64,000 nt of DNA from Rutidosis leptorrhynchoides (taxonomy: Eukaryota; Streptophyta; Magnoliopsida; Asterales; Asteraceae): assembly GCF_046630445.1 (NCBI RefSeq), contig NC_092337.1, forward strand, positions 187,618,501 through 187,682,500, written 5' to 3'. Under the pieces are notes generated by a model. It had not been told where the DNA came from. It ran no database searches and saw only the letters and a program-made list of their open reading frames with translations. Position numbers and translations under genes: made by a program. Positions within the stretch are counted from its first letter, which is position 1; every line of letters starts with the position of its first letter. Below are positions 12,404-22,403 of this stretch, piece by piece.

Positions 12404-13734
12404 GTAAACAGTTAGAGGTACGAACCGATGGTACTCGGTATTTTACGGGACGCCTTTGGGTTCCGAAGTTTGGTGATCTGCGACAACTTGTTTTAGATGA
12501 GGCTCATAAGTCTAGGTACTCTATTCATCCTGGTTCAGGAAAGATGTATCATGATCTTAAGGAGTTGTATTGGCGGCCTCATTTGAAGGCTGATGTGGCT
12601 ACGTATGTGGCTAAGTGTTTGACCTGTGCTAAGGTTAAAGCTGAACATCAGAACCGTCAGGACTTTTGGTGCAACTTGAAATTCCCGAGTGGAAGTGGGA
12701 AGGTATTACAATGGACTTTATTACGAAGTTACCGAGAGTTGTGGGTGGTTATGATACCATTTGGGTTATTGTTGACCGACTCACTAAGTCAACTCATTTA
12801 TTGCCAATTAAGGAAACAGATTCAATGAAGAAGCTTACTTGTTTGTATTTGAAGGAGATTGTTTCGAGACATGGTGTTCCCGTATCGATTATTTCGGACC
12901 GGGACAGTTGATTTACATCGAGGTTTTGGCAGTCCTTACAAGATGCTTTGGGAACTAAATTGGATATGAGCACCGCTTATCATTCACAGTCAGATGGTCA
13001 CAATGAAAGGACCATCCAAATGTTGGAAGGCATGTTGAGGGCATGCGTAATTGATTTTGGTAATGGTTAGGATATATACTTGTCGTTGGCCAAATTTTCT
13101 TATAACAATAAGTTATCATGCAAGTATTAAAGCCGCACCGTTTGAAGCTCTGTATGGTAGAAAGTGTAGGTCTCCTATCTGTTGGAATGAGGTTGGGGAT
13201 GCTCAACTCACAGGTCCAGAAATCATTCATGAGACTACCGAGAAGATCGTACAGATTAAGGAAAGATTGAGAACCGCCAGAAGTCGGTAAAAGAGCTATG
13301 CCAATAAGAGAGGGAACGATATTGAATTTCAGGTCGGTGATCGTGTTATGTTGAAAGTATCACCTTGGAAGGGCGTGATACGTTTTGGTAAAAGGGGAAA
13401 GTTGAGTCCTCATTTTGTGGGACCATTTGAGATTATTGAAAGAGTTGGACCAGTGGCTTATCGTTTGAAATTGCCACATGAACTCAGTGTTGTTCACAAT
13501 GTTTTTCATTTATCGAATTTAAAGAAGTGTTTGGCCGAGGCCGATAAGACTATTCCTCTGGAGGAGATTCATGTTGATAAACAGCTCCATCCTATTGAGG
13601 AACCTATCGAGATTATGGATCGAGAGGTTACGACACTCAAGCAAAGTAAGATTCCTATCGTCCGAGTTAGATGAAATGCTAGACGCAGACCCGAGTTCAC
13701 TTGCGACCGTGAAAGTCAGATGAAGCAGGAGTAA
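12390..13734 (+). pseudogene. Gypsy integrase (broken by stops and frameshifts)
   Basis: The zinc-binding segment (HPGSGKMYHDLKELYW...YVAKCLTCAKVK) is followed by the catalytic core with [24 protein letters not shown], a degraded SDRDS and the [14 protein letters not shown] stretch. The C-terminal part contains [32 protein letters not shown] and [12 protein letters not shown]. Frameshifts are visible near 12655 and 13108. In-frame stops lie at about 12909, 13069, 13288 and 13672. Most fit single C-to-T or G-to-A changes of Arg, Trp or Gln codons, as expected for decay of methylated plant transposons. Confidence 0.9.
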
Positions 13735-13774
13735 CCGCATTTGTTCTCATATGGCGAGTCAACCCCTGTACCTG

Positions 13775-13813
13775 CTTAAATTTCGGGACGAAATTTCCGT
13801 AACGGTAAGGTAC
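13775..13813 (+). promoter_or_regulatory. Region before the 3' LTR, including the conserved TTTCGGGACGAAATTT motif
   Basis: The palindromic AAATTTCGGGACGAAATTT and the purine-rich AACGGTAAGGTAC precede the 3' LTR start at 13814. This is where plus-strand synthesis is primed in gypsy elements. The reverse of a similar motif (AACTTCGGGACGAAGTTT) precedes the LTR that ends at 61922. Confidence 0.65.
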
Positions 13814-14374
13814 TGTAACGACCCTACTTTTTTCGTTATCTTTTACCGTTTATTATTTAACGACCGTTAATTGTTATTCGTGCCACTTCATTTCTATGAC
13901 CTATATTATTATTTTAGTAATAATATATTAATTATTATGTGTTAAATGAATATTTGTATTCATATTTTAAATTGTACGTTTATACGAATCGTGGATTTCT
14001 AACCGGCGAATCTTTTCGGTTTTCAAACAAACGATCAAACTTTTGGGATTTTTAAATCCAAATTATTTTAAATATGATATTTTGATGTCATATGATTATA
14101 TATAGTGTTTATATATTTTATTCATCGCGTATCTATTATCTCTTCGAATAATTAATCGCGTAGTAGCGTTTTCGCGTTTCGGGCTTCGTTCTGGCGTTCG
14201 GGCTAAGAGCTATTAGTCTATGTATCATTTTGGCCCACAAATGGGGCCCATCCTACACTAAATGGCCGGACACCCCATGGAGAGGGGGTGTTTAGCTTTT
14301 GTTTTCCCATTTTTTTTATTTTTGTATTCCATTTAACACATTTTCTTAAAACCTAATATTTCTCTCTAGCATTT
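13814..14374 (+). repeat. 3' LTR of gypsy element, left part
   Basis: It matches 5642-6200 with scattered single differences and stops at the copia target duplication CATTT (14370-14374). Confidence 0.88.
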
Positions 14375-15303
14375 TGATGGAATACCACAAGTAAACAAGT
14401 CACAAAACCCATTTATGTATGTATATGAATTCGTGTATATGTATATAGCAAGCGGAAGCAATTTTAAGTGTTTGCATGTGTATTTTAACCCTTTTAAAAT
14501 GTATTCCATTAAAAGATCTAGTCTTGTATAATATACTAAAATGTAAATAGAGCTAGTTAGGGTGTTTATACCTTCTCCAAATGGAGGTTGAAGCAAGAAG
14601 ATGAAGATGATGAAGAAGATGATGAATGCAAGCTCCTTACTTGAAGCCTCAAGCTAGTGATACCCACAAGCAACCAAGAATCAACACCACCTTAAGTATG
14701 GTTAGGATTTTAGACACCAAATGCAAGAAAATCAAACTTGAAGAACCCTCCTTCCTCCTCCAAATTTTCAGCCAAAAAGGGTGAAAGGGAGAGAGTTTTT
14801 GATTTTCAAAAGTAAGTAATAATGTGTGTGTGTAAAAGTGTGTAAGCATGCATTAACCTTGAGTGTAAAATGCATTTAACCAAGACAAGCATGGGTGGGG
14901 TGTCTTGGGACTCCAAAACCGCCACCACCACCCTTCCCCTCCTTTTTTTTTTTTTTTTTTTTTTGCTTTTCTTTAAATAAAATGTCTTGCAACATTTATT
15001 TGATACTTACACATTTATACATAATTTTATAAACTACTTTATAAAATTATAACACACATATAAGTTTAATCATATAAATAATTAAACTTGCACTTATAAT
15101 TATCCAAATAATTATTTCTTGCATTTTATCTTTAGAAAACCAATTTCTAAAGTCTAAGTGTCAAGTATTTATTTTAAAGATCCACTCATTAAAACAAATA
15201 CATAAAAGTGTTGACGGCTTGTTATTGGGTATGACCCGACTTGGATCATAACATATTGGCCACATTAATTTACTATGTCTCTCGGGCATATGAAATACCT
15301 TCA
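14375..15303 (-). repeat. Copia 3' LTR (left)
   Basis: The LTR has TG...CA ends and is 929 bp long. It carries a T-tract of about 24 bases near 14943 that is only about 11 long in the other LTR. Confidence 0.93.
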
Positions 15304-16094
15304 ATCTTCCACTTGCACGAGAAACATAAGGAATTAATGCAAGTGGTGGATACCACCTAACGACCGTCCATCACCCCCAATGTGTTATGACTTGGTGCCA
15401 TTCAATAACATCATCCCTTTCGAGTTCCCTTCTCGAATATGATTAGGTGAATCTTTCAATATATCCTTTTGTCCTATATGTCATGTTAAATCCAAGAGAC
15501 ATAGAGTGATCACTCTATTATAGATTTAACTTTATCAGGCCTTACACAACTGACTCTCAACGAATAAGAGGGACAAATTCCATCTTGGGTACATAAGTCC
15601 TAGACACTACACTTTGTACCATACCTGAAGCCTCCCTTATGAGCTACCTTTTCAGAATAGTGAAGGAAAGAATCAAGGCACGATATTCGGTGAATATCTG
15701 AACCCAATATGTATCTCAGGTCAGAGGATACAATGATATTCTCCTTTACTCAAGATTACATGTGATCAACCACAAAGGCTCCATATAGTAAATCTTGAGA
15801 GCGGGTCTTCCAATATTTGTGTCCCACAAATATCTATGAACCTTGGTTGCAACCTTGCCCCACATTCACCATTTGAATGCTAACCAATCCAAGTTCATAA
15901 TAGTCTAGACCTCACACTTGTTCCCACAAATGTGATCAACTACGGAATTCAGAATAATAGTTTATTCATGGATTAAAATATGCAAAATTGGAACATGACT
16001 CATAATTAAATTAATACCACAATTATATTAATGAGTTTGAACTAATTCGTTCCGTTACAATACATAAAATAGATCATTTCCAATCACTAGAATA
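15304..16094 (-). other. Copia 3' untranslated region with purine-rich tract
   Basis: The region lies between the gag-pol stop and the 3' LTR. On the minus strand, GCAAGTGGAAGAT (complement of about 15304-15316) directly precedes the LTR and is the likely polypurine tract. No further ORF is visible. Confidence 0.7.
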
Positions 16095-18635
16095 TCAAAG
16101 CCCTAATGCACAAACATGTCCCTCATGTTTTGGCCCATGTAAAAGCTTTGTGAGTGGATCCGCAACATTTTGATCTGTGTGGACTTTGCGAATACATATC
16201 TTTCCCTTTTCAACCTCATCCCTGATGTAGTTGAATCTCCGCTCAATGTGACGAGTCTTTTGATGAGCACGAGGTTCCTTGATTTGAGCAATCGCACCCT
16301 CGTTGTCACAAAAGATCTTAAGAGGGTCCTGAATGGAAGGGACCACTCCTAAGTCGTCGATGAATTTCTTCATCCATGCAGCTTCCTGAGCTGCCAATGA
16401 GGTGGCAATGTACCCCGACTCTGTAGTGGATAACGCAATAACTTCCTGTTTTGAGCTCTTCCAAGAGACTGCACCACCATTTAACATGAAGACATAACCG
16501 GATTGTGATCGAGAGTCATCTCGATCAGTTTGGAAACTCGCGTCCACGTAACCTTTTACCGCGAGTTCCTCCTCACCAGACCCATATATTAGAAACATAT
16601 CCTTAGTTCTCCTAAGGTATTTCAATATACTTTTAACAGCAATCCAATGACTGTTTCCTAGGTTGTTCTGGTATCTACTTGTCAAGCTTAGAGCGCATGA
16701 CACATCCGGTCTAGTACATATCATTGCATACATGATAGACCCAATAGCAGATGCGTATGGGATTTTCTTCATTCTTTCTTGTTCATCTTTCGTGATAGGA
16801 CACTGAGATGAACTGAGAATGGTTCCTCTTTGAATAGGTACCAAACCTTTCTTAGAGTTTTCCATCTTGAACCTTTTCAAGATTTTATCAATGTATGTAC
16901 TTTGACTTAAACCTATCAATCTCTTGGATCTATTCCTATAGATCCCTATCCCCAATATGTATTGAGCTTCTCCAAGATCCTTAATGAAGAAGCAACTCTT
17001 TAGCCAAGTTTTGACTTCTTGCATTGTGGTAATATCATTCCCAAACAATAATATGTCATCCACATATAGCACAAGGAACATTATGGAGCTCCCACTAGCC
17101 TTTTTGTATACACAAGCTTCATCACCATTTTTAATGAAGCCAAATTTCTTTGCCTCTTCATTAAAATGATGATTCCACATTCTAGATGCTTGTTTCAATC
17201 CGTAGATTGATTTCTTTAACTTGCATACCTTTTTAGGATTTTTCGGATCAACAAAACCTTCGGGCTGTACCATATAGACATATTCCTCAAGATATCCATT
17301 CAGGAAAGCGGTTTTGACATCCATTTGCCATATTTCATAGTCATAGTGAGCAGCAATGGCAAATAATATCCTAATAGACTTTAGCATTGCCACAGGCGAG
17401 AAAGTTTCATCATAATCAACCCCTTGAGTTTGAGTGAAACCTTTTGCTACAAGTCTAGCTTTGTATGTATCCAAGTTTCCATGTATGTCGGTTTTCTTCT
17501 TGAAAATCCATTTGCAATCAACTAGCTTGGAGCTAGGAGGTTGCACAACAAGTTCCCAAACTTGATTTTCATACATGGATTGCATCTCGGCGTTCATGGC
17601 TTCCTGCCATTTATCTTTATCAATCCTTGATAAAGCATCTTCGCAGTTTGTCGGTTCATCCAAATCAACCGTATAGCAACCATCCACGAGAAACCCATAT
17701 CTCTCGGGAGGATTACTAATCCTACTAGATCTTCGAACGTATTGTGTACCTTGATCATCCACTTGATCATTTTCAACATCCTCATGTTGAGTACTAGTGC
17801 CAACCAATTGTGTATCATCGGCTTGATCTTGTACCTCTACAAGATCTATCTTCCTTTCACCATCACCTTCCATAAGGAATTTGGTTTCAAGGAATTCAGC
17901 TTTCCGAGCAACAAATACCGTTTGCTCGGATGGATCATAGAAGTAATATCCCATGTCATCTTTGGGATATCCTATGAAGATACACTTTGTGGATCGAGCA
18001 TGTAGCTTATTAGCTACATAACGCTTAGGATAAGCTTCACATCCCCATACTTTTAAGTATGAAAGAGAAGGAGGTTTTCCAAACCACATCTCATGAGGAG
18101 TTCGTTCCACTTTCTTGGTTGGGGCCATATTTAAAATACGAACCGTGGAGCTTAGACAATAACCCCAAAATGATAGAGGTAACGAGCTTCTTGCCATCAT
18201 AGATCGAACCATATCCATTAGGGTTCGGTTCCTCCTTTCGGAAACTCCATTAAGTTGGGGTGTTCCGGGTGGAGTAAGTTGTGAGATAATCCCACAACTC
18301 CTAAGATGATCTTGGAAGGCATCGCTTAGGTATTCACCTCCTCTATCGGTATGAAGTACCTTAATTGTCCTATTGAGTTGATTTTGTACTTCGTTTTGAT
18401 ATTCTTTGAATGCTTCAAACGTTTCGTCCTTGTGTCTTAATAAGTAGACATATCCGAAACTACTAAAGTCATCAATGAAAGTAACAAAGTATCTTTCACC
18501 ATTCCTAGTCATGGGTTTAAAGGGTCCACATACATCCGAATGTATTAATCCCAATAAATCTTTAGCCCTCTCATAAGTCCCTTTGAAAGGTGCTTTAGTC
18601 ATCTTGCCTTGTAAACAAGACTCGCACACATCGAA
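16095..18635 (-). CDS. Copia integrase, reverse transcriptase and RNase H (pol part of gag-pol)
   Basis: The frame continues that of the gag-protease part after a single TGA at 18636-18638 and runs 844 codons. Numbered from the GTG at 18629, the integrase has its catalytic Asp at about 32 (LIHSDVCGP), Asp at about 95 (HTDRGGEY) and Glu at about 131 (SERRNRTL). Reverse transcriptase runs from about 370 (DCKWIFKKK) through TAFLNGYLEE and SIYGLKQASRMWN to the catalytic LYVDDILL at about 521-528. RNase H begins near GYVDASF and includes STTESGYIA and the FCDNEGAIA segment. The domain order integrase before RT defines Ty1/copia. Apart from the TGA the enzyme looks complete. Confidence 0.93.
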   Translation of the reverse strand, partial: FDVCESCLQGKMTKAPFKGTYERAKDLLGLIHSDVCGPFKPMTRNGERYFVTFIDDFSSFGYVYLLRHKDETFEAFKEYQNEVQNQLNRTIKVLHTDRGGEYLSDAFQDHLRSCGIISQLTPPGTPQLNGVSERRNRTLMDMVRSMMARSSLPLSFWGYCLSSTVRILNMAPTKKVERTPHEMWFGKPPSLSYLKVWGCEAYPKRYVANKLHARSTKCIFIGYPKDDMGYYFYDPSEQTVFVARKAEFLETKFLMEGDGERKIDLVEVQDQADDTQLVGTSTQHEDVENDQVDDQGTQYVRRSSRISNPPERYGFLVDGCYTVDLDEPTNCEDALSRIDKDKWQEAMNAEMQSMYENQVWELVVQPPSSKLVDCKWIFKKKTDIHGNLDTYKARLVAKGFTQTQGVDYDETFSPVAMLKSIRILFAIAAHYDYEIWQMDVKTAFLNGYLEEYVYMVQPEGFVDPKNPKKVCKLKKSIYGLKQASRMWNHHFNEEAKKFGFIKNGDEACVYKKASGSSIMFLVLYVDDILLFGNDITTMQEVKTWLKSCFFIKDLGEAQYILGIGIYRNRSKRLIGLSQSTYIDKILKRFKMENSKKGLVPIQRGTILSSSQCPITKDEQERMKKIPYASAIGSIMYAMICTRPDVSCALSLTSRYQNNLGNSHWIAVKSILKYLRRTKDMFLIYGSGEEELAVKGYVDASFQTDRDDSRSQSGYVFMLNGGAVSWKSSKQEVIALSTTESGYIATSLAAQEAAWMKKFIDDLGVVPSIQDPLKIFCDNEGAIAQIKEPRAHQKTRHIERRFNYIRDEVEKGKICIRKVHTDQNVADPLTKLLHGPKHEGHVCALGL

Positions 18636-20102
18636 TCAGTCTATCTTATTTGACTTCAAAAGTCCATTCTTTTGAAGTGTATGCATTCGACTCTTGTTTA
18701 TATGGCCAAGGCGACAATGCCATAAATAGGAATCACTCAAATCCCTTTTGAGTTTCTTGGTGCTAGTATGGTATATAGAGCTCGATGATGCGTCATCATG
18801 AACCAATTCATAAATTCCATTAGAAGGCGAAGCCTTGAAATAGAATACATTATCTTTAGAAACATGAATATCATCATCAATAAAATTAACAATGTAACCA
18901 CAATGTTTTAAGCGAGAAATAGAAATAATGTTTCTACACAAATCCGGAGCATACAAAACATTTTCTAAAATAAGTTCCAATCCGCTTGGAAGCTTCAAAA
19001 CAAAATCTCCTTGAGCTTTAACATGCACCTTTGCACCATTGCCCATATAGAGACTTGATGTTCCCGCCTTATGATCACTTCTTTTGAACCCCTGCAAAGA
19101 ATTGCAAATATGAGTTCCACATCCCGTGTCTAATACCCATGTATTAGAAGAAGTAATATTAAGCTCAATATATACTATATATATATTACCTGAGGTTTTC
19201 CACGCATCCCTCTTATCCTTCAACTCCTTAAGATAGACCGGGCAATTTCGCTTCCAGTGACCCATCTCACCGCAACCGAAACATGGGTCTTCTTTGGGGT
19301 TTGCCTTCTCGGCTACCTGTTGCTTCTTAGCCTTGTTGATGGTTGGGGTAACCATCTTCCCCTTCCCTTTGCCTTGATAGGCGGGTCCTTTTCTCTTAGC
19401 CACCTTTGGCTTAGAGGTGTTACCTTTGGACCCACCTTGATTGATTGCTAACACGGGTAAAGCCCTTTTACCCATGCTAGTTTCCGCCGTTCTAAGCATA
19501 CCGTGAAGCTCACCTATGCTCTTATCCATCCCATTCATATTGTAATTAATTACAAATTGATCAAACCTTTTTGATAGGGAGTTAAGGATAAGATCGGTGG
19601 CTAACTCATTTGATATGTTTAGGTTAAGGCGGTTAGCACGATCAATAAGGCTCTTCATCTTAAGCACATAAGATGAAACCGATTGGGTATCGTCCATACG
19701 ACAAGCATGTAGCGCCCGAACGGTCTCGAAACGCTCGACACGCGCTTGTTGAAGGAACATCTCCTTCAATTGCGTTATCATGTCGTATGCACTATGATGC
19801 TCGAAATCCTTTTGGAGTTCGGGAATCATAGTCCCAAGCATTAGGCATGAGACTTGAAGGGAGTCGTGGCAATACTTATCGTAAGAGGCCATTCCCTCCA
19901 AATCATTCTCATTCGGTTGATCGGGAATGGGGTCCTCAAGTACATACGCTTTATCCTCTTGTTTGAGGACAATCCGAAGATTGCGGAACCAATCCATAAA
20001 GTTGGTATGGTTGAGTTTGTCTTTCTCTAAGAGAGACCTTAATGATAGGTTGTTCATGTTAAGTGGTGCGTTTTGCATGTTGTTGTTGTTATTAGCGGCC
20101 AT
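18636..20102 (-). CDS. Copia gag and protease (gag-pol N-terminal part)
   Basis: The frame starts at ATG 20102 and gives 488 residues. The Asn-rich N-terminus precedes the gag domain (about 17-210, including FMDWFRNLRIVL). A basic Gly/Lys stretch and a CCHC zinc knuckle CFGCGEMGHWKRNC (Cys274, Cys277, His282, Cys287) follow. The aspartic protease active site is WVLDTGCGTHIC (Asp325), and the pre-integrase HCRLGHINKSRM motif is near the end. The frame ends at TGA 18636-18638, but the next codons continue the same polyprotein without a shift. A single nonsense mutation is the simplest reading; programmed readthrough would be unusual for copia. Confidence 0.93.
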   Translation of the reverse strand: MAANNNNNMQNAPLNMNNLSLRSLLEKDKLNHTNFMDWFRNLRIVLKQEDKAYVLEDPIPDQPNENDLEGMASYDKYCHDSLQVSCLMLGTMIPELQKDFEHHSAYDMITQLKEMFLQQARVERFETVRALHACRMDDTQSVSSYVLKMKSLIDRANRLNLNISNELATDLILNSLSKRFDQFVINYNMNGMDKSIGELHGMLRTAETSMGKRALPVLAINQGGSKGNTSKPKVAKRKGPAYQGKGKGKMVTPTINKAKKQQVAEKANPKEDPCFGCGEMGHWKRNCPVYLKELKDKRDAWKTSGNIYIVYIELNITSSNTWVLDTGCGTHICNSLQGFKRSDHKAGTSSLYMGNGAKVHVKAQGDFVLKLPSGLELILENVLYAPDLCRNIISISRLKHCGYIVNFIDDDIHVSKDNVFYFKASPSNGIYELVHDDASSSSIYHTSTKKLKRDLSDSYLWHCRLGHINKSRMHTLQKNGLLKSNKID

Positions 20103-21471
20103 CTACAAAATTCAACAAAGTCCTTTTAAGTATCAATTTTAAATTCAATAAACAATACCCTTTTAATTTGTTTTATTAAATATTAGAATCCAACGGTAAA
20201 TCAAATTTCGGTTAGGTGACCTTTATCCCGTCATTTGATTTAGCTAGGTAGTCATAATGACAATTGCAATCCTTTTGCAACTTCTAAGTTATGGGATCAT
20301 GCAATCCTTTTGCATGGCATATTAATCCCATCAACGCCTATTTGTTCCTCATGCTTCGGTGACCCTAAGTTCATGATTCCCAAATCAAGTCGTCCTACTT
20401 GTGTAGACATGTAAATTTAACAAACAAGTGGTTAGGTGACCTTTATCCCACTAGTGTGCGAAATTTACCGTATTCATATTAGTCCGCTCATGACGGTTAG
20501 GTGACCTTTATCCCGTCAAGAGTTTCTTAATATGTCTAAGTGTTTTCACAAAAGGATGGCGTTTTACTTGTTTACCTTGTTTTAGTTAAAGGGATTTTAT
20601 GTTTTCTACATTCTAGTTTGGAAAACAAAGTGCTATACACCAACATGCATTTGGTGTGTAGTATATTATGAAAACCTATTTTCATGTCCTTTTAGTAAAC
20701 CAATTACTAGTTATAAACCAATTTATTACCTTTTAAATAAATCATATTATTATTTAGGTCTAATAACCAATTACTAGTGTCGTTTTGTTATGTTTTATTA
20801 TAACCATTTATAATGTATTTTGCAAGTTGTTAACATGTGATAATCTTGTAGCAACCAATCATACAAACATGCATAACAAAATATGTTCACAATCGGGAGC
20901 CATTTTGGTGGGCATTTGTTTAGCCAAAAAATAAATGTCACCGGTAAGGGTTAACAAAAGAAAGCAAGAGATTTTTAAACAAAATCTCCCACTTAATCTT
21001 GTAATCTTCAAAGCTCCATCTTGTAATCTTCATCTTGAATCTTCATTTTATTTTTACAAAATTATATCCTAATACAATTTTTCTAGAAAATGAAACAACA
21101 ACCTATTCTATTTTTTACAAACAAATAGAATAAATTACATGAAAAATTACAAGATTACTTACAACTTATTACACACCAAAATTACAAAATTATTACAAAT
21201 TAATACAAACCAAATGAATATTACAACCATGAATAATAACCAAATCATTCAAACATTCAACCACACGGTCTAGGCTCGATTGTGAACAATAACATAACAT
21301 CAAATCTTGGCCAAACTTGAAGTCCCAAACCCACTTTTGGGATCCAAAATTCGGCCAAACCAAACAACCCACCAAAACTCATGATTTTTACATTCTACTT
21401 TCATGCATGTTGGTAGATTGTAAAATAAATGAGTTTACAAGCCAAAACAAGAAGCATATTAACAAGACTTT
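20103..21471 (-). other. Copia 5' leader with repeated hairpin modules
   Basis: The untranslated leader is about 1.37 kb and lies between the primer-binding site and the gag ATG. Three modules share the 20-mer GGTTAGGTGACCTTTATCCC (plus strand) at about 20210, 20430 and 20495. Each is enclosed by different but complementary arms. Two smaller hairpins (20264-20280 and 20298-20316) share the loop ATCCTTT. Beyond about 20540 the leader is AT-rich with no pattern I can name. Confidence 0.75.
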
Positions 21472-21484
21472 GGCTCTGATACCA
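21472..21484 (-). promoter_or_regulatory. Primer-binding site, tRNA-iMet type
   Basis: On the minus strand TGGTATCAGAGCC is a perfect 13-base match to the initiator Met tRNA 3' end, one base from the LTR edge at 21486. Confidence 0.95.
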
Positions 21485-21485
21485 T

Positions 21486-22398
21486 TGATGGAATACCACA
21501 AGTAAACAAGTCACAAAACCCATTTATGTATGTATATGAATTCGTGTATATGTATATAGCAAGCGGAAGCAATATTAAGTGTTTGCATGTGTATTTTAAC
21601 CCTTTTAAAATGTATTCCATTAAAAGATCTAGTCTTGTATAATATACTAAAATGTAAATAGAGCTAGTTAGGGTGTTTATACCTTCTCCAAATGGAGGTT
21701 GAAGCAAGAAGATGAAGATGATGAAGAAGATGATGAATGCAAGCTCCTTACTTGAAGCCTCAAGCTAGTGATACCCACAAGCAACCAAGAATCAACACCA
21801 CCTTAAGTATGGTTAGGATTTTAGACACCAAATGCAAGAAAATCAAACTTGAAGAACCCTCCTTCCTCCTCCAAATTTTCGGCCAAAAAGGGTGAAAGGG
21901 AGAGAGTTTTTGATTTTCAAAAGTAAGTAATAATGTGTGTGTGTAAAAGTGTGTAAGCATGCATTAACCTTGAGTGTAAAATGCATTTAACCAAGACAAG
22001 CATGGGTGGGGTGTCTTGGGACTCCAAAACCGCCACCACCACCCTTCCCCTCCTTTTTTTTTTTTATGCTTTTCTTTAAATAAAATGTCTTGCAACATTT
22101 ATTTGATACTTACACATTTATACATAATTTTATAAACCACTTTATAAAATTATAACACACATATAAGTTTAATCATATAAATAATTAAACTTGCACTTAT
22201 AATTATCCAAATAATTATTTCTTGCATTTTATCTTTAGAAAACCAATTTCTAAAGTCTAAGTGTCAAGTATTTATTTTAAAGATCCACTCATTAAAACAA
22301 ATACATAAAAGTGTTGACGGCTTGTTATTGGGTATGACCCGACTTGGACAACCACATCAACATCATCATTTTTCTCTCGGGCATATGAAATACCTTCA
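21486..22398 (-). repeat. Copia 5' LTR (right)
   Basis: This LTR is 913 bp and almost identical to 14375-15303. The exception is about 22347-22371, where the sequence is replaced by a stretch matching the neighbouring gypsy LTR at 22436-22458. Confidence 0.93.
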
Positions 22399-22403
22399 CA
22401 TTT

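Larger units (their letters stand above)
14375..22398 (-). mobile_element. Ty1/copia retrotransposon, young and nearly intact, nested in the gypsy 3' LTR
   Basis: Two LTRs (14375-15303 and 21486-22398) flank one long minus-strand gag-pol frame (20102-16095). The primer-binding site is at 21472-21484 and a purine-rich tract is at 15304-15316. The 5-bp target duplication CATTT is at 14370-14374 and 22399-22403; joining the flanks at one CATTT restores the sequence seen at 6193-6215 in the 5' LTR. Outside one replaced patch and a T-tract, I count only about three or four substitutions between the LTRs, which points to a recent insertion. Confidence 0.95.

Noticed and set aside
14366-14849. Small frames in the copia LTRs (and their copies at 21459-21960)
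   Set aside because: Repeated because the LTR is repeated; no initiation context or domain, and they overlap LTR ends.
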